A stretch of 64,000 nucleotides of DNA, from assembly GCA_902702965.1 (NCBI GenBank), contig CACRXP010000176.1, positions 482,877 to 546,876 on the forward strand, given 5' to 3'. Position numbers and translations under genes: made by a program. This DNA is from Spirometra erinaceieuropaei. Taxonomy: Eukaryota; Platyhelminthes; Cestoda; Diphyllobothriidea; Diphyllobothriidae. The notes beneath the pieces were generated by a model. It did no database searches and had not been told where the DNA came from. It saw only the letters and a program-made list of their open reading frames with translations. Shown one piece after another: positions 1-10,399 of the stretch (the first letter of the stretch is position 1; each line of letters opens with the position of its first letter).

Positions 1-3000
1 CATGATTTGACTGGCTTAATTCCAGGCCGGCTTCGGATATTTCTATATGTACCTTTTATCACTAGATTTTTTCTGTTAGGACTCAGCATTAGAATTCTTG
101 TTTTTTTTTACTTCTGCTGTTGAGTTCTCAGTTGGTGGTTTTATCGCGAACTGGCTACCAGTTAAGCATTACGGAAAAAATTGGCGTATTACCACCTTCG
201 AATAGGCATTCCACATAAATTGTTCGCGCAGATATCAGGCCTCGCGTACTTTTTTCTACCAGTTGCTACAGTGATTCTGAACCCTTTTGAAGAGGGTTCT
301 TACACAGACTCGTTTTTAAGCAACCAAATGGTTGCCGTGAAAACCCAGAAGCTGTGTGCTGTTCGTTGCCCTTAAGCCGTCGTCTGTAATTCGTCGTTAG
401 AACTTCGCCTGACTAGCACATCCAGGATGGGCAGTTGCTACTCCCTTTCTTTTTCCCCTCGAGAATTGCACATCCGGGAAGACTGAGTCGAGCAGCTTAT
501 GGGAATTCCGCAGCACGTGCCTGCTGGCGATCAAAAAACGTGTCGTCAGTGTAACGACGCCAAAAGATCGGCTCCTACATGATGCAATCAGCCTTTTCTG
601 CTTCTTGTATGGCCAGTCCGACCACTTAACCGGAGACTAGGGAACCCAATAGAGTTCCCTCGACCTGCCTATGGGCTTTTCCAACAAACGTGACACGAGT
701 TTGTTAGGTTAAATTCGAACAGCCTAATGAGATGCTCGATTGTGAGCGGACTCTGAGTTTCGTCGTGTGCCTCCCCCAGGTCCTGGCTCAAGACTTCATG
801 CTCCACGGACGTACTCACAGGTTAGGTCGGGAGCTAACGGACTAAAGCATTCAAACATCCGGTTGCCTTATGAACGATTTACAGAGTAGTGATTGATGCC
901 TCAGTGTCAACAATATGATAGTCCGGTCGTCGTTGCCGACGATGTCCACCGTGTGCCCCGCAGTATGTTCGGCGCAGAGATGGTGACTTGAGTGTGGATC
1001 AGTTTACAATCATGGTGAACTTGCGTTGAATCTACCGCACTCTCCCCATCCTCACTTTCCTGGGTTCGGTGTCAAAAGAAGGCCAGGAAGACCGGAGGCG
1101 GGATCCGGGTGCAGGCATCTGGCGCGGCATGGACCTGCGCCTAGGCGTGCCATCACAGCTCCCATGTTTGACATTCGTTGCGAGTGTGTGCAGCCCGAAC
1201 AACGCGAGCCGTACCCTGATTCGCCCTTATGTTGGTCCAGCGAGACACCCCCGCTTAACCCGTTGGAGGGGGCGAGCGGCAATGCACGTGGACAGCACAG
1301 AGTCCAGAACCTGCGACAAGACACGTTGCACACCGCTTTGTAAAGCGTCTCTCTTGCGTTTTTTCATCTGAATAGTTTCACTGTCACACTTAACCCTGAG
1401 CAGAATGAGGCCTCATGTGAAGTCTGCGCCACCTCTGTTGTCACATGAGGGTATAAAAAACTCACAGGGCTAAATAGGACGCTCGAAAGTCATTCTGATG
1501 CTCGATGCGGTCTCGGTTATGGGGCTTAGCCTCGACAAGCTTCGTCAATGTAATATTAACAGCAAGAACAAGAAGTCGCTAACTTAAACGTGATAATTGA
1601 ATAAAAACGGTTATACGTGAAAACTGGTCGGATTTTCACGCTAAACGCAAGTCGCGTGAGGAGTTTACTCACTCCAGAGTGCATTAGTGAAAAAGCGTAA
1701 AGTAATGGCATTACTTTCGGTTATAAATATGCATAGAAACCGGTATTATTTGCTAGAAAATACCCCAACAGTGCTGTTTAGGACAGGTGATAACCGTAGA
1801 CATGCTTGTTCGAATGCCCAACTTCAGTGAGAACAGTCAGCTCCAACGCCTGTAAGAAGTACTCACGACCCTCGCGCGACACCTCGGACATTAATTATTC
1901 CCAAACAAGTAAGGAGTGCTAGTGAGCGTTAGGGTCTAAAACGCTACCAATTGTCATAGAAATCACGACAGTTGTTAGGATATAAGACCGGAGAACACAG
2001 GCATTGTGGCTATAGTGCGAAATTTCATTCTTATCTTGCTGTGGTTGTTTAAAGATGCAAATATGGGCCTGACAATGTAAAAAAATGTGTTTGCGAACTT
2101 GACGAACCGTGACCGCTGCTGACACTGCACTATAAGGAGAAAGGCAGTTTAAATATTTCCTGGGCATTTTTCTCCAGAAAACTTGGCCTTATCTGTTGCA
2201 CATGGTCATTATCAAAAATCAATCTAGCAACGAAAGCCCCTGCTTATTTAAAACGAGGAGGGGCCACGCAAAACGGATTCTTCAGACATCTTTATTCTCA
2301 GAAGGCTTTGGCTTGCGATGTGTCATTAAACATTTTAATTGTTTTTAATGTGACTGTTAGGGAAAGTCTGCACGTCTCAAAGGTTGCAAAACATAAACAC
2401 TAGATCGGACAAAAAGCAGCAACTCCAGTAAAAATATTGGGAGCGCGTTATGCAATGTCCCGCAAGCGCAAGCATTTTGCTGATTATGCCGAAAGTGGGC
2501 GGATAAGATTAGTACAAACGTTACGTCAACAAACCCTTAAGCCATCAAATATATCAAGCTGGAAGGCTTGATTTGCATTTATTGCCCTTTGTCAACACAC
2601 CATCCTTGTGCCATAGAAGGTCTACTGCGTCTTTTTGGTTGGGTGCAAACGGCGAGAGTTCGTAGCGCTTCACGTATGAATTCTGTACATACAAACTACA
2701 AATAGTGTGTGCAAGTGAAGCGGGAGGGGACACTAGACCTTAAAGACGTTGGCGTAAATGAAAGGATGGTGTGGAAGCTTAGACACCATAGTCTGTCAAA
2801 AAACTGCGCTGTATTTACATCCACAAAAGCGCCCCTCTTGACCGCACATAAAATGAATTTGGAATACGGAACTCGGGTGTACAAACGTTGAAAATGAGTT
2901 AAAAACTTCTGCCTACGCATACAGCCTCGCGCTGCTACGGTTTTGGATTCCGAAACATTCGGAATTCGACCGTGAAACTACCACACCAAGCTCGCCAGCC

Positions 3001-3845
3001 ATTCGTGGAATAGACGCGATTTGTGGCGCCTAATTTGAATTAAAGGAGAACCTCGAGTTGTCAAGACTTCTTTATCGCGAAGCCAGCGTAGGAAAACCTA
3101 CGTGGCAACTTGACGTAGGGCAGAAGAATGGATACTTAGTGCAGAAAAAGTGTAAACAGGAGTTTTAGAAAAAGAGAGGTCTTCGCCGTGTAAGAGGAGC
3201 GTGTGAAAACTACTGTTAGTGTGCGCATTGAGGGGTTTATCATACCCTCTCCCAGTCCGCTTCCTATAGAAAAGTATGGAAATTTCTGAGAATAATAATA
3301 AGATGGTTACAACGACCGTCTAACTTTACGCAATGTGATGTTTCTTACTAAGTATGCAAAGGCAGATTTTATGCATAAGAATGTGGGAAGTTGGACGTCT
3401 GCAAAATGCGACACAGCTAATTGCTAACATATTATACCACAGATTAAAAATAAACTATTTTCAAGCAAAAATTCAAAAAAGTATTTAAGTGTTAACGACA
3501 GGGGTGCAATTGCTGAAAATTCTACTTTGGACCCGAGAGTTAAAATACTAGCACAGAGCTTAAAGAGACTCAAGTCCTTTTCTCTATATTTTCCATCGAT
3601 AATAGGTCTAATACGTCACAGAAGCACACTCGCATCTTTACCAGTATTTAACTAACGCACGGTTGTATGATTTTATTATTGGCTCTAAAAGTAATTACCG
3701 CAATTGTTTTCAAAACAGAGGCAATCAGGACAGCAAGAGAAAAAATTATGAAAATAAATTACCTGTATGCATTTTTTAAATTGAAAGAAGTGATTAGGGT
3801 GAACCAGGTATCCGGCATTATTTACTTGTAGTCTGCGTTAAGGAC
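1..3845. other. non-coding stretch, no gene recognised
   Basis: No reading frame here exceeds about 105 codons and none resembles a family I know. Overlapping frames open on both strands around 1026-1371 because that patch is GC-richer, not because of visible coding bias. That patch also looks weakly like the GC-rich patch at 6765-7060 (see the repeat entry). The rest is AT-rich sequence without tandem repeats or clear element ends. Confidence 0.5.
1035..1345. repeat. GC-rich patch, possible diverged copy of the 6765-7060 repeat
   Basis: Both patches contain TACCGCACTC followed by a C-rich run, a CCGGTGTCA-like or TCGGTGTCA motif, and a CGGAGGCGG motif in the same order and at similar spacing. 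This is a by-eye similarity of short blocks, so the relation is tentative. Confidence 0.3.
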
Positions 3846-5340
3846 TGGAGAGGCCACGCCACGTGCGGCTCACAAGACGCCCGGCAAACATGTACTCTCA
3901 ATAAATGCACGTCAGCCATGTGCATTTGTGTACTATCTGTCGGACACTGTATAGGAGATTGGATGCTACGGAGCGTTTGACAGGATGGGGGTGGCGGGTT
4001 TGAGACGGCACGTCACCGTACCGGCTTTTTTTACGGGAACTAGGACTCCTAGCTGAGAACCACGATAATCGTAGTCAGTATGAAAAGCTGGGTAGTCTAT
4101 TCTCGTCGTTCTACAATCTTCTCAGAGATGAAATCTGGTAAAAAAGGTCACCTACCTCTGTCGGCCAAAAAGGAGGGGAAATTTCGTTAATAGTTATGAA
4201 GTACAGATCTACTGAAGTTCGACTATCATGATTTTTTTCAAACATGTGTCTTTCCGACAATGACGGCTGGAGGTCTCCCTAATAAAACATCGATAACTAC
4301 AGTGGGAGCGCTAACTGATGAAATATTAACTGAAAGCCTGAAATGCCGTTTCGACTCAAAAAGAATGCTTAAGTTGTGTTGTAATGGTAATCACCCTGTA
4401 GCATATTCAGTCATATTAGGATGCCGGCTTGAAAAACTTCTTTCCGAACGTCTCCAAAACAATATTCTGTAAAAAGTGACTACTTAAGTAGCATGCATTT
4501 TTATTGGTTTTCGATGCCCTTATAAACTCAAATATACATGCATAAAAATACTCATTCCTTTACTCATTTGGTAGAAAATTACTTCTTCAAATTTTATACC
4601 TGAGGGAGAGGTATAATTCGGTCTTCAAAAAGTTTACAAGATATGTTAAGGCTGCGAAATGCTCTTTCATAAAACGTAGTGTTTCTGCATTTACTAATGT
4701 TGCTTGTAAAGTTTACAATATGGCCAAAGCCCACTGCTAAATTTTACTAACCACATATGGTCTCGCCTTAATACCGCATAAAAATGTATGACTTTCCGTA
4801 CACAGAAAATATGATGCCTGTAGTTTGGAAGCCCTGAATGCAAATGTAAAGGCATGTCGGGTTCAAAATTATTCGGCTACGCCACGTGCGGCTCACAAGA
4901 CGTCCCGGCAAACATATACTCAATAAAAGCACGTCGGCCATGTGCATTTGTGCACTATCTGTCGGAAATTGTGTGGGAGATTAGATGCTACCTTAAGTAC
5001 GGGGCGTTTGACAGGATGGGCGTGGCGGGTTTGGGACGGTAAGTCGCCGCACCGGTTTTTTTACAGGAGTATTAGCTGAGAACCACGGCAGGCGTAGTCA
5101 GTATGAAAAGCTGGGCAGTCTTTTACCGTCGTTATATACTCTTATCACTCTGCAGCATATTCAGTCATATTAGGATGCCGGCTTTAAACAAACCTCTTTC
5201 CAGTCGCCTCCAAAAACAGAATTCTGTGGAAAATGACTACTAAAGTAGTATGAATTTTGCTTATTGGCTTTCGATGTCCTTATAAACTCAAATATTGTTG
5301 ATAGAAGCGAACGGGCGAGTTCCAGGTTGCAGTTCAGAAA

Positions 5341-5515
5341 ATGAAGATGCGATCACTGGAACGAGAAATTTATTGGCCTGACATTTCAGATTCTCACTCG
5401 AATCCATCACCAGAGACATTCGCAGATAAAGGTCAAATGTCTCTGATGATGGATTCGAGTGAGAATTCGAAACGACAGGCCAATAAATTTCTTGTTCCAG
5501 TGATCGCATCTTCAT
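5341..5515. repeat. long near-perfect hairpin, 80-base arms
   Basis: Bases 5341-5420 are nearly the exact reverse complement of 5436-5515, with a 15-base loop. Only a few mismatches are visible. Because the arms mirror each other, similar peptides open on both strands (starting MKMRSLE and MMKMRSLE). These are a by-product of the palindrome, not genes. It sits beside the minus-strand tRNA-like sequence and may form the 3' body of one element with it. Confidence 0.85.
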
Positions 5516-5595
5516 CATCTAAACGCAAATATGTTTCATACGTGTTGTGGCAGATTTCAAATAATTCGCCTTGACTTAACTGCGAAAAACTCGGC

Positions 5596-5674
5596 GCCTC
5601 GGTGGGATTCGAACCCACGACAGCAAGGGGAGGCTTTAGTACAGCCAACGCTCTAACCATCTGAGCCACGAGGC
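5596..5674 (-). tRNA. tRNA-like sequence (likely SINE head), minus strand
   Basis: Read on the minus strand it has a D-arm/A-box-like TGGCTCAGATGGTTAGAGC and a perfect B box, GGTTCGAATCC, inside a 5-bp T stem (GTGGG/CCCAC). The acceptor ends pair (GCCTCG with CGAGGC), but only six pairs fit where seven are expected. The anticodon arm is irregular and the stretch between it and the T arm is long (about 13 bases). I cannot assign an anticodon. A tRNA-derived SINE head or tRNA pseudogene is more likely than a working tRNA. Confidence 0.5.
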
Positions 5675-5902
5675 CCCACCGGACGACGGGAATTTAATCA
5701 CATTTGGGTCAAGTTGAAATCTGCCATAATGCCTATGAATTACGTGGGCATAATAGTCATCTGGTGGATTCTAGATGTAGTGCTTAGGAGATCCTGTTTG
5801 GACAGTCAACCAATTGTATCAGATTTTGTGGTACCAGAGATTGCAGTAAGTTGGGCGGGTAAAGTTGACCCAAATGTGATTAAACTCGCGTCGTCCGGTG
5901 AA

Positions 5903-5981
5903 GCCTCGTAGTTCAGATGGTTAGAGCGTTGGCTGTACTAAAACGTCCTCTTGCTGTCGTGGGTTCGAATCCCACCGAGGC
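5903..5981 (+). tRNA. tRNA-like sequence (likely SINE head), plus strand
   Basis: This is a sister of the tRNA-like sequence at 5596-5674 on the opposite strand. It has the same GCCTCG/CGAGGC ends, an A-box-like TAGTTCAGATGG and the B box GGTTCGAATCC. It differs mainly in the region after the anticodon arm. It shares the six-pair acceptor stem and the odd anticodon arm, so it is probably a SINE head. It is followed at about 5984 by repeat unit X. Confidence 0.5.
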
Positions 5982-6704
5982 AAGACTATAACTCGGTCTT
6001 TAAAAGTTTATAATTATAAGATTTTCTGAGGCTGGGAAATCCCCGTTTATAAAACGCAATGTCTCTGCACTTACTCATGTTGCTTGTAAAGTTAACAATG
6101 TTGCCCAAATCCCCTGCTTAATTTTATGAACCCCATATGGTCTCTTCTTAATACCGCAGAGAAATGTATGGTTGTCCGTACACGGAAAATATGCAGCTTG
6201 TAGTTTGGAAACCCTGAATGCCAGCGTAACGGCAGGTCGGGTTCAAAATTATACGGGAATCGAAAAAGTTTTCTAAAATTGAATCGTACCCCTCCCTTAA
6301 TTAAAAAATCCAAGGAAGACGTAATTTTCTATAAAACGAGTAGAAAAATGAATATTTTTATGCATGCGTTCTATGAATTATGTTTTAGTTTATGAGGGCA
6401 TCGAAAATTAATGAAAGAAGTTCATACTACTTGAATAGTCACTTTTTACAGAGTGTTGTTTTTGAAAGCAGCCGGAAAGAAGTTCAGTCAAAAGCCGGCA
6501 TCCTGAAGTAACTGAACCATTACGGGATTATGTTGCATAGTGGTTATTAAAACAACACTACTTAAGCAATCTTTTCGAGTCGGAAAGGCATTTTAGAATT
6601 TCTGTCAACATTTCCTGAATAAGCACATCTACTGTAGGTTCGACCCCTATGCTCTTACATCTTAAGTAAAACTGACTGACAGACAGTCTTATTTATTTCC
6701 GCCG

Positions 6705-7110
6705 TCAATTTCGACGGTGTTCCTGTACTTCATGGCAGGGTGAGGATAGGGACAGTGACTTACGCAGCACATACCGCACTCCCCCTTCCTCCCCCACTGG
6801 ATCCGGTGTCATGATCAAGTCAGGATCGGAGGCGGAGTAGGCCCCGGGTGGTTGGGAGGACTTAAACTCACACCTAGACATGCCACCAGACCGCCCCCCG
6901 GTCAACAACAAACATTTGACCAGGATTTTGAACGACAGCAAATATGGTGGGGGGGGGGGGGGCGGCTCGAATCCAAACTGGTGCGGCCTGAGCCGGCAAC
7001 AGGGCCGGCCGCCAAACCCCAAATTTTTGCATCTGTTATGAGTGCGGGCCCCCGGTAGCACCCCCCGTGTTGGTTTAGCGCATCTACTGTGTGGCCGCTT
7101 TTACAGGGCA
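6705..7110. repeat. GC-rich repeat-like patch with a 14-base G run
   Basis: Base composition is clearly GC-richer than the surroundings. A run of 14 G lies at 6949-6962. Frames open on both strands (118, 68 and 69 codons), but they read through low-complexity C/G runs and resemble no known protein. Short blocks resemble 1035-1345. Confidence 0.4.
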
Positions 7111-10100
7111 AAATCCTAACTGTTGTGTATATGTGACGACCATTGAAGTGGAGGCAGCTGAAACATTAGATCGCACCAAACAATTACGGTTTAAGACGAG
7201 GTCCTTATTTAGAAACGGCCTCCTGTTTGAAGTCACAGCTAATCTTCTACCCACTTACGTGCTGGTTTATTTAATAAGAAAGGCCAGGGTGTAGCTCGGT
7301 GGCGATTTAATCAGTTTGCTTACTAGAATTGCACTTTCGTAATCCGAGTACTCTATGTACTCGTAGACTTAGTTGGCAGTCTTTGTTAACAACGATGCCA
7401 CTCCTGAAGGGAACACTGCCCTTTCGGCCGTATTCGAAGTATTTAAAGGCATCCCAATAGTTTTGCCGCAGCAGCTGGTTCTGGATGACCTGTTGTTTTG
7501 CTGCGAGCCACGTTGTTATCTCATTGTACAGCAAACTGCGTGTAGTTAGAATAAGATGCATTGGAACGGGTTTTATGGATTTTTTTCGGCGGAATACACT
7601 AAAAAGACGCCCGGTCGAACTGGTTTGCGACGGCGGAATTTCCGCTTCGCCATTCTTTCCCGTCAGATAACAATATTCTAGGCCATGACTCAGCGCCTCG
7701 TGATAAATTCAAGCGCGTCAGGGAATATGCTGATTTGCCGTGTGGAGGGATTTCTCAGCGCCGGTCTCACTCTCTTCCCACTCCCACGCAGCAGTCGACT
7801 GTCCGAGTCTGCAAACCAGCTAGCCATGGGGTCAGGAGCACTGGCTGGTGCGACTTGGAGGCCTTCTTTTAGGACGTGTCATCACACCTCGCCTACGTAC
7901 GACAGTAGTTATAGACCTACACAGGCCCTGCGCTGCTTGATCAACGTGTGTCCCGAGCCAGTCTGACTACCGTTTTGGTCCAGCGCCTCTACCACGCAGT
8001 ATTTTGTGGGGGGTCAGACGCTTTAGTTCATTAGGCGTTGCATATGCTTTGCCCACAAGCAAAAAAGTGAACATTTTCGACTAGTTCGATACGTAGGCTC
8101 TGGTCTGACTTCAGACTTCAGCCTACAGATGTCATCCGCGACATGGCACCCGCCCAATCATCGATTCAGGCGAAGGCTCATTGGCGAGACCGGTCAGACA
8201 CCGGTGGCAGCCAATTGACGTCAATTTTCACCGCTCACAGTGACATACGTCCTCACGGGTTGACTGTTCGCATCCAGCTCTGGCGTACTACGGACGCCCT
8301 TGACTGGTCATTAACGCGTCTTGGTCGCTACGACCGCGCATCGGATTCCGGTACAAAATAAACAGCTCCTGGTGTTTCCTGCTCCTTCTTAACGGAACTG
8401 GGTAGTAAGTTTCAATACAGTTCGTCCGCCACATCAGTCACTCAGTAATTTTTTCCTTCCGTAACAATATGAAATGAAAGGAAAGCGTGAACACGTATTG
8501 CCTGAAGCAAGAAAACGTCATTACGTTTTGGCGTTGTCCAGCGGCAAGCATAATGTTTTATAAGTCCTTATTATCCTGTAACTTTGCTATCAATTTTAGA
8601 CACTGATTTGGCGAAAGGGTTGGCGTAATTAAAGGGTTAGTTGGAACGCGGTCGCACTCTTTCTTTTTGAATAAGTTTTATATTCTCAAAATAACAGTTA
8701 CAGGTGAGATATGGCTATGTAGTCCCACCTGATAGACACAACGCTGTTGGGGTTTGGGTAAGAGGTTAAGACTAGGGTTAGGGCAACCATTTCTCAACCA
8801 CTCAAAGTACAACCGCGCAATGCGGTGCTTCTATGCAATTACTTGACCTCGTCACCTGTGCGCTCCCCCCGCCCCACCGGCGAAAACCCCTTTTAACACC
8901 GATCCCGTATTACAAGTGGCTGGGGTTTGTTTACTTCAGGTGGGGCTACATAACCACATCCGACCCAGTTTATGTATTCTAATAATAATGCCGGTTAAAA
9001 ATTCGACGAAATCAACAACCACGTCACAATTACTTTTGCTATCCTATATGAATAACTACAGCAAAAGTGCATGATTCATGCCAGCTGAGCAGCTGGTGAA
9101 CTTCGTCTGCCGTAAGTGCAAAACGATTGGCTCATTTCCACCGCCAGTCAGGTGTGAGAGCCAAGGTTATCGCGCGAACAAGCTAGCGCACAGGCATGTG
9201 AAGCTTGACCGTTGTGCGTACGCCGGAGTCGAAACGGCATGGTTTTGTTGTGCAAGAGTACGACCCAAAGCAAAGAAATCGATAAAAAGAAAACTGACAG
9301 GGCAAAACCCCTGAAACGAGAATAACCTGCTGTTACATATCTTGGGTAAGAAGGCGTACAATTCCTCCACACGATGACTCTAACTAAATTGCTTAGGTCT
9401 GTAAAATCTGTCATGTGATCTTTTAAACCCAACTCTTGGGGTAAGCCCATAAAACAGGCGGAATTGTCACATGGAAACTCTTAGACTTCTGTGACCAGTT
9501 AACCTGTGTTAAGAAAGAAGATAGTGCACATTGAACAGTGACCTTCGTTAGAACAATCAAGCATGAGATTAAATATTCGACAAAATACCAACTGTCTTAG
9601 AAATCAACAAAGATATACAAAATGATTGTTTCTGACATCAGCTGGAGACACCTGCTTATCAGCGGCATATAAAAGGCCTGTGCATTATTTTAAAATTTTA
9701 TGCTCAAAATATTCCACTGGAATGAGGAAATGGCGGAATTTACATCAATCAGCATTTGACAGCGTGAAAAAGAAAATTGAACACACTGGAACAGACATTA
9801 ATGTAACAAATCAGTACATTTTCTAAGACAGATTCGGGAAGCGTCTGTCAACAAGTTGGTGAAAGAGGTATTAATTGAACTATAATCAAACAGGATGATC
9901 ATGAGTTTTCCTGAAGCATATGTTTCGAGAGAACTGAATAATGTTAGCAGGAATAGCCAACTCTAGATAAAGGAAACTGAAAGAAGTGCTGCTTAGCAAA
10001 TATTCGAGGGGCGTAGATGGTGTGTTTACCAGACTAACCAGCTCGCGCCTCACTACATGGATCACGAGAAAAAGTATCAATAGTCATCGCTTTGTTAGAA

Positions 10101-10217
10101 ATGTCAATTCCTCAGATTTCCGAGTCCAACAACAGATTAAAATCGCAAGCAGATTGAACTATAGCCAAACGACAGTATAAAAATGTCTTAAATCAGTGAC
10201 CAGATTTTCTACGAGTC
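7111..10217. other. non-coding stretch, no gene recognised
   Basis: Only short frames (up to 100 codons) on both strands, with none recognisable. The 7660-8365 part is somewhat GC-richer. A short CTAGGGTTAGGG at about 8770 contains two telomere-type units only. Confidence 0.5.
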
Positions 10218-10396
10218 TCAAAACTCTCCAAACTTGCCTATATTCTCGGCTAACTCCATGTCGAACTGATCAAACTCGTAATCTGGGCAGACAAATTCAC
10301 TCTGTGTGACGTCCGTCGTCAAATCCTCCTCCACAGTACTTTCCCTAGTTGGCAGATTGCGTGGGGTAGGCGATTGCAACTGGGAATCTTTGAAAG
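10218..10396 (-). CDS. candidate 3'-terminal exon, unknown protein
   Basis: On the minus strand a good acceptor (pyrimidine-rich tract ending TTCTCTGCAG) lies directly before base 10396. It is followed by an open frame that ends with TGA at 10218-10220. Its C-terminal half is rich in acidic residues (for example VEEDLTTDV and an ending of DMELAENIGKFGEF), which looks more like real protein than the random frames around it. I do not recognise the family and found no upstream exon on the minus strand. It could be a chance frame next to a chance acceptor. A transcript or a homologous protein ending in this sequence would settle it. Confidence 0.3.
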
Positions 10397-10399
10397 CTG

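Larger units (their letters stand above)
5596..5981. repeat. inverted repeat of two tRNA-like elements, head to head
   Basis: The tRNA-like sequences and their 5' flanks form an inverted repeat. Bases 5677-5713 are close to the reverse complement of 5865-5902 (shared core TTGACCCAAATGTGATTAAA and a CGTCGTCCGGTG end), and the tRNA-like parts pair as well. The spacer between the arms is about 150 bases. Confidence 0.8.
3850..6655. repeat. complex block of tandem and inverted repeats
   Basis: Three kinds of sub-unit recur. Unit Y is at 3850-4034 and again at 4868-5060 (shared: GCCACGTGCGGCTCACAAGA, and a GTTTGACAGGATGGG motif before a T-run). Unit Z is at 4320-4560, again in part at 5150-5300, and inverted at 6340-6600 (shared: AGGATGCCGGCTT, AAAAAGTGACTA). 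Unit X is at 4600-4870 and again at 5986-6265 (shared: TGTTGCTTGTAAAGTT, GGTCGGGTTCAAAATTAT). The order Y-Z-X-Y-Z-[insert]-X-inverted Z suggests a roughly 1.0-kb tandem duplication, then insertion of the hairpin and tRNA-like elements at 5340-5985, with an inverted copy closing the block. The copies differ by many substitutions and small indels, so the block is old. Confidence 0.75.

Noticed and set aside
1026..1371. Three overlapping frames of 93-105 codons on both strands
   Set aside because: All open because of high GC content. No family resemblance, no conservation signal, and mutually exclusive frames.
5288..5669. Three similar peptides around 5288-5669 on both strands
   Set aside because: They arise because the hairpin arms mirror each other and one reads through the tRNA-like sequence.
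6705..7111. 118-codon minus-strand frame with a proline run
   Set aside because: The proline run is just the 14-base G run read on the other strand, and the patch looks like a repeat.
8765..8785. Telomere-type repeat CTAGGGTTAGGG
   Set aside because: Only two units, surrounded by ordinary sequence; far too short for a telomere or an interstitial telomeric array.
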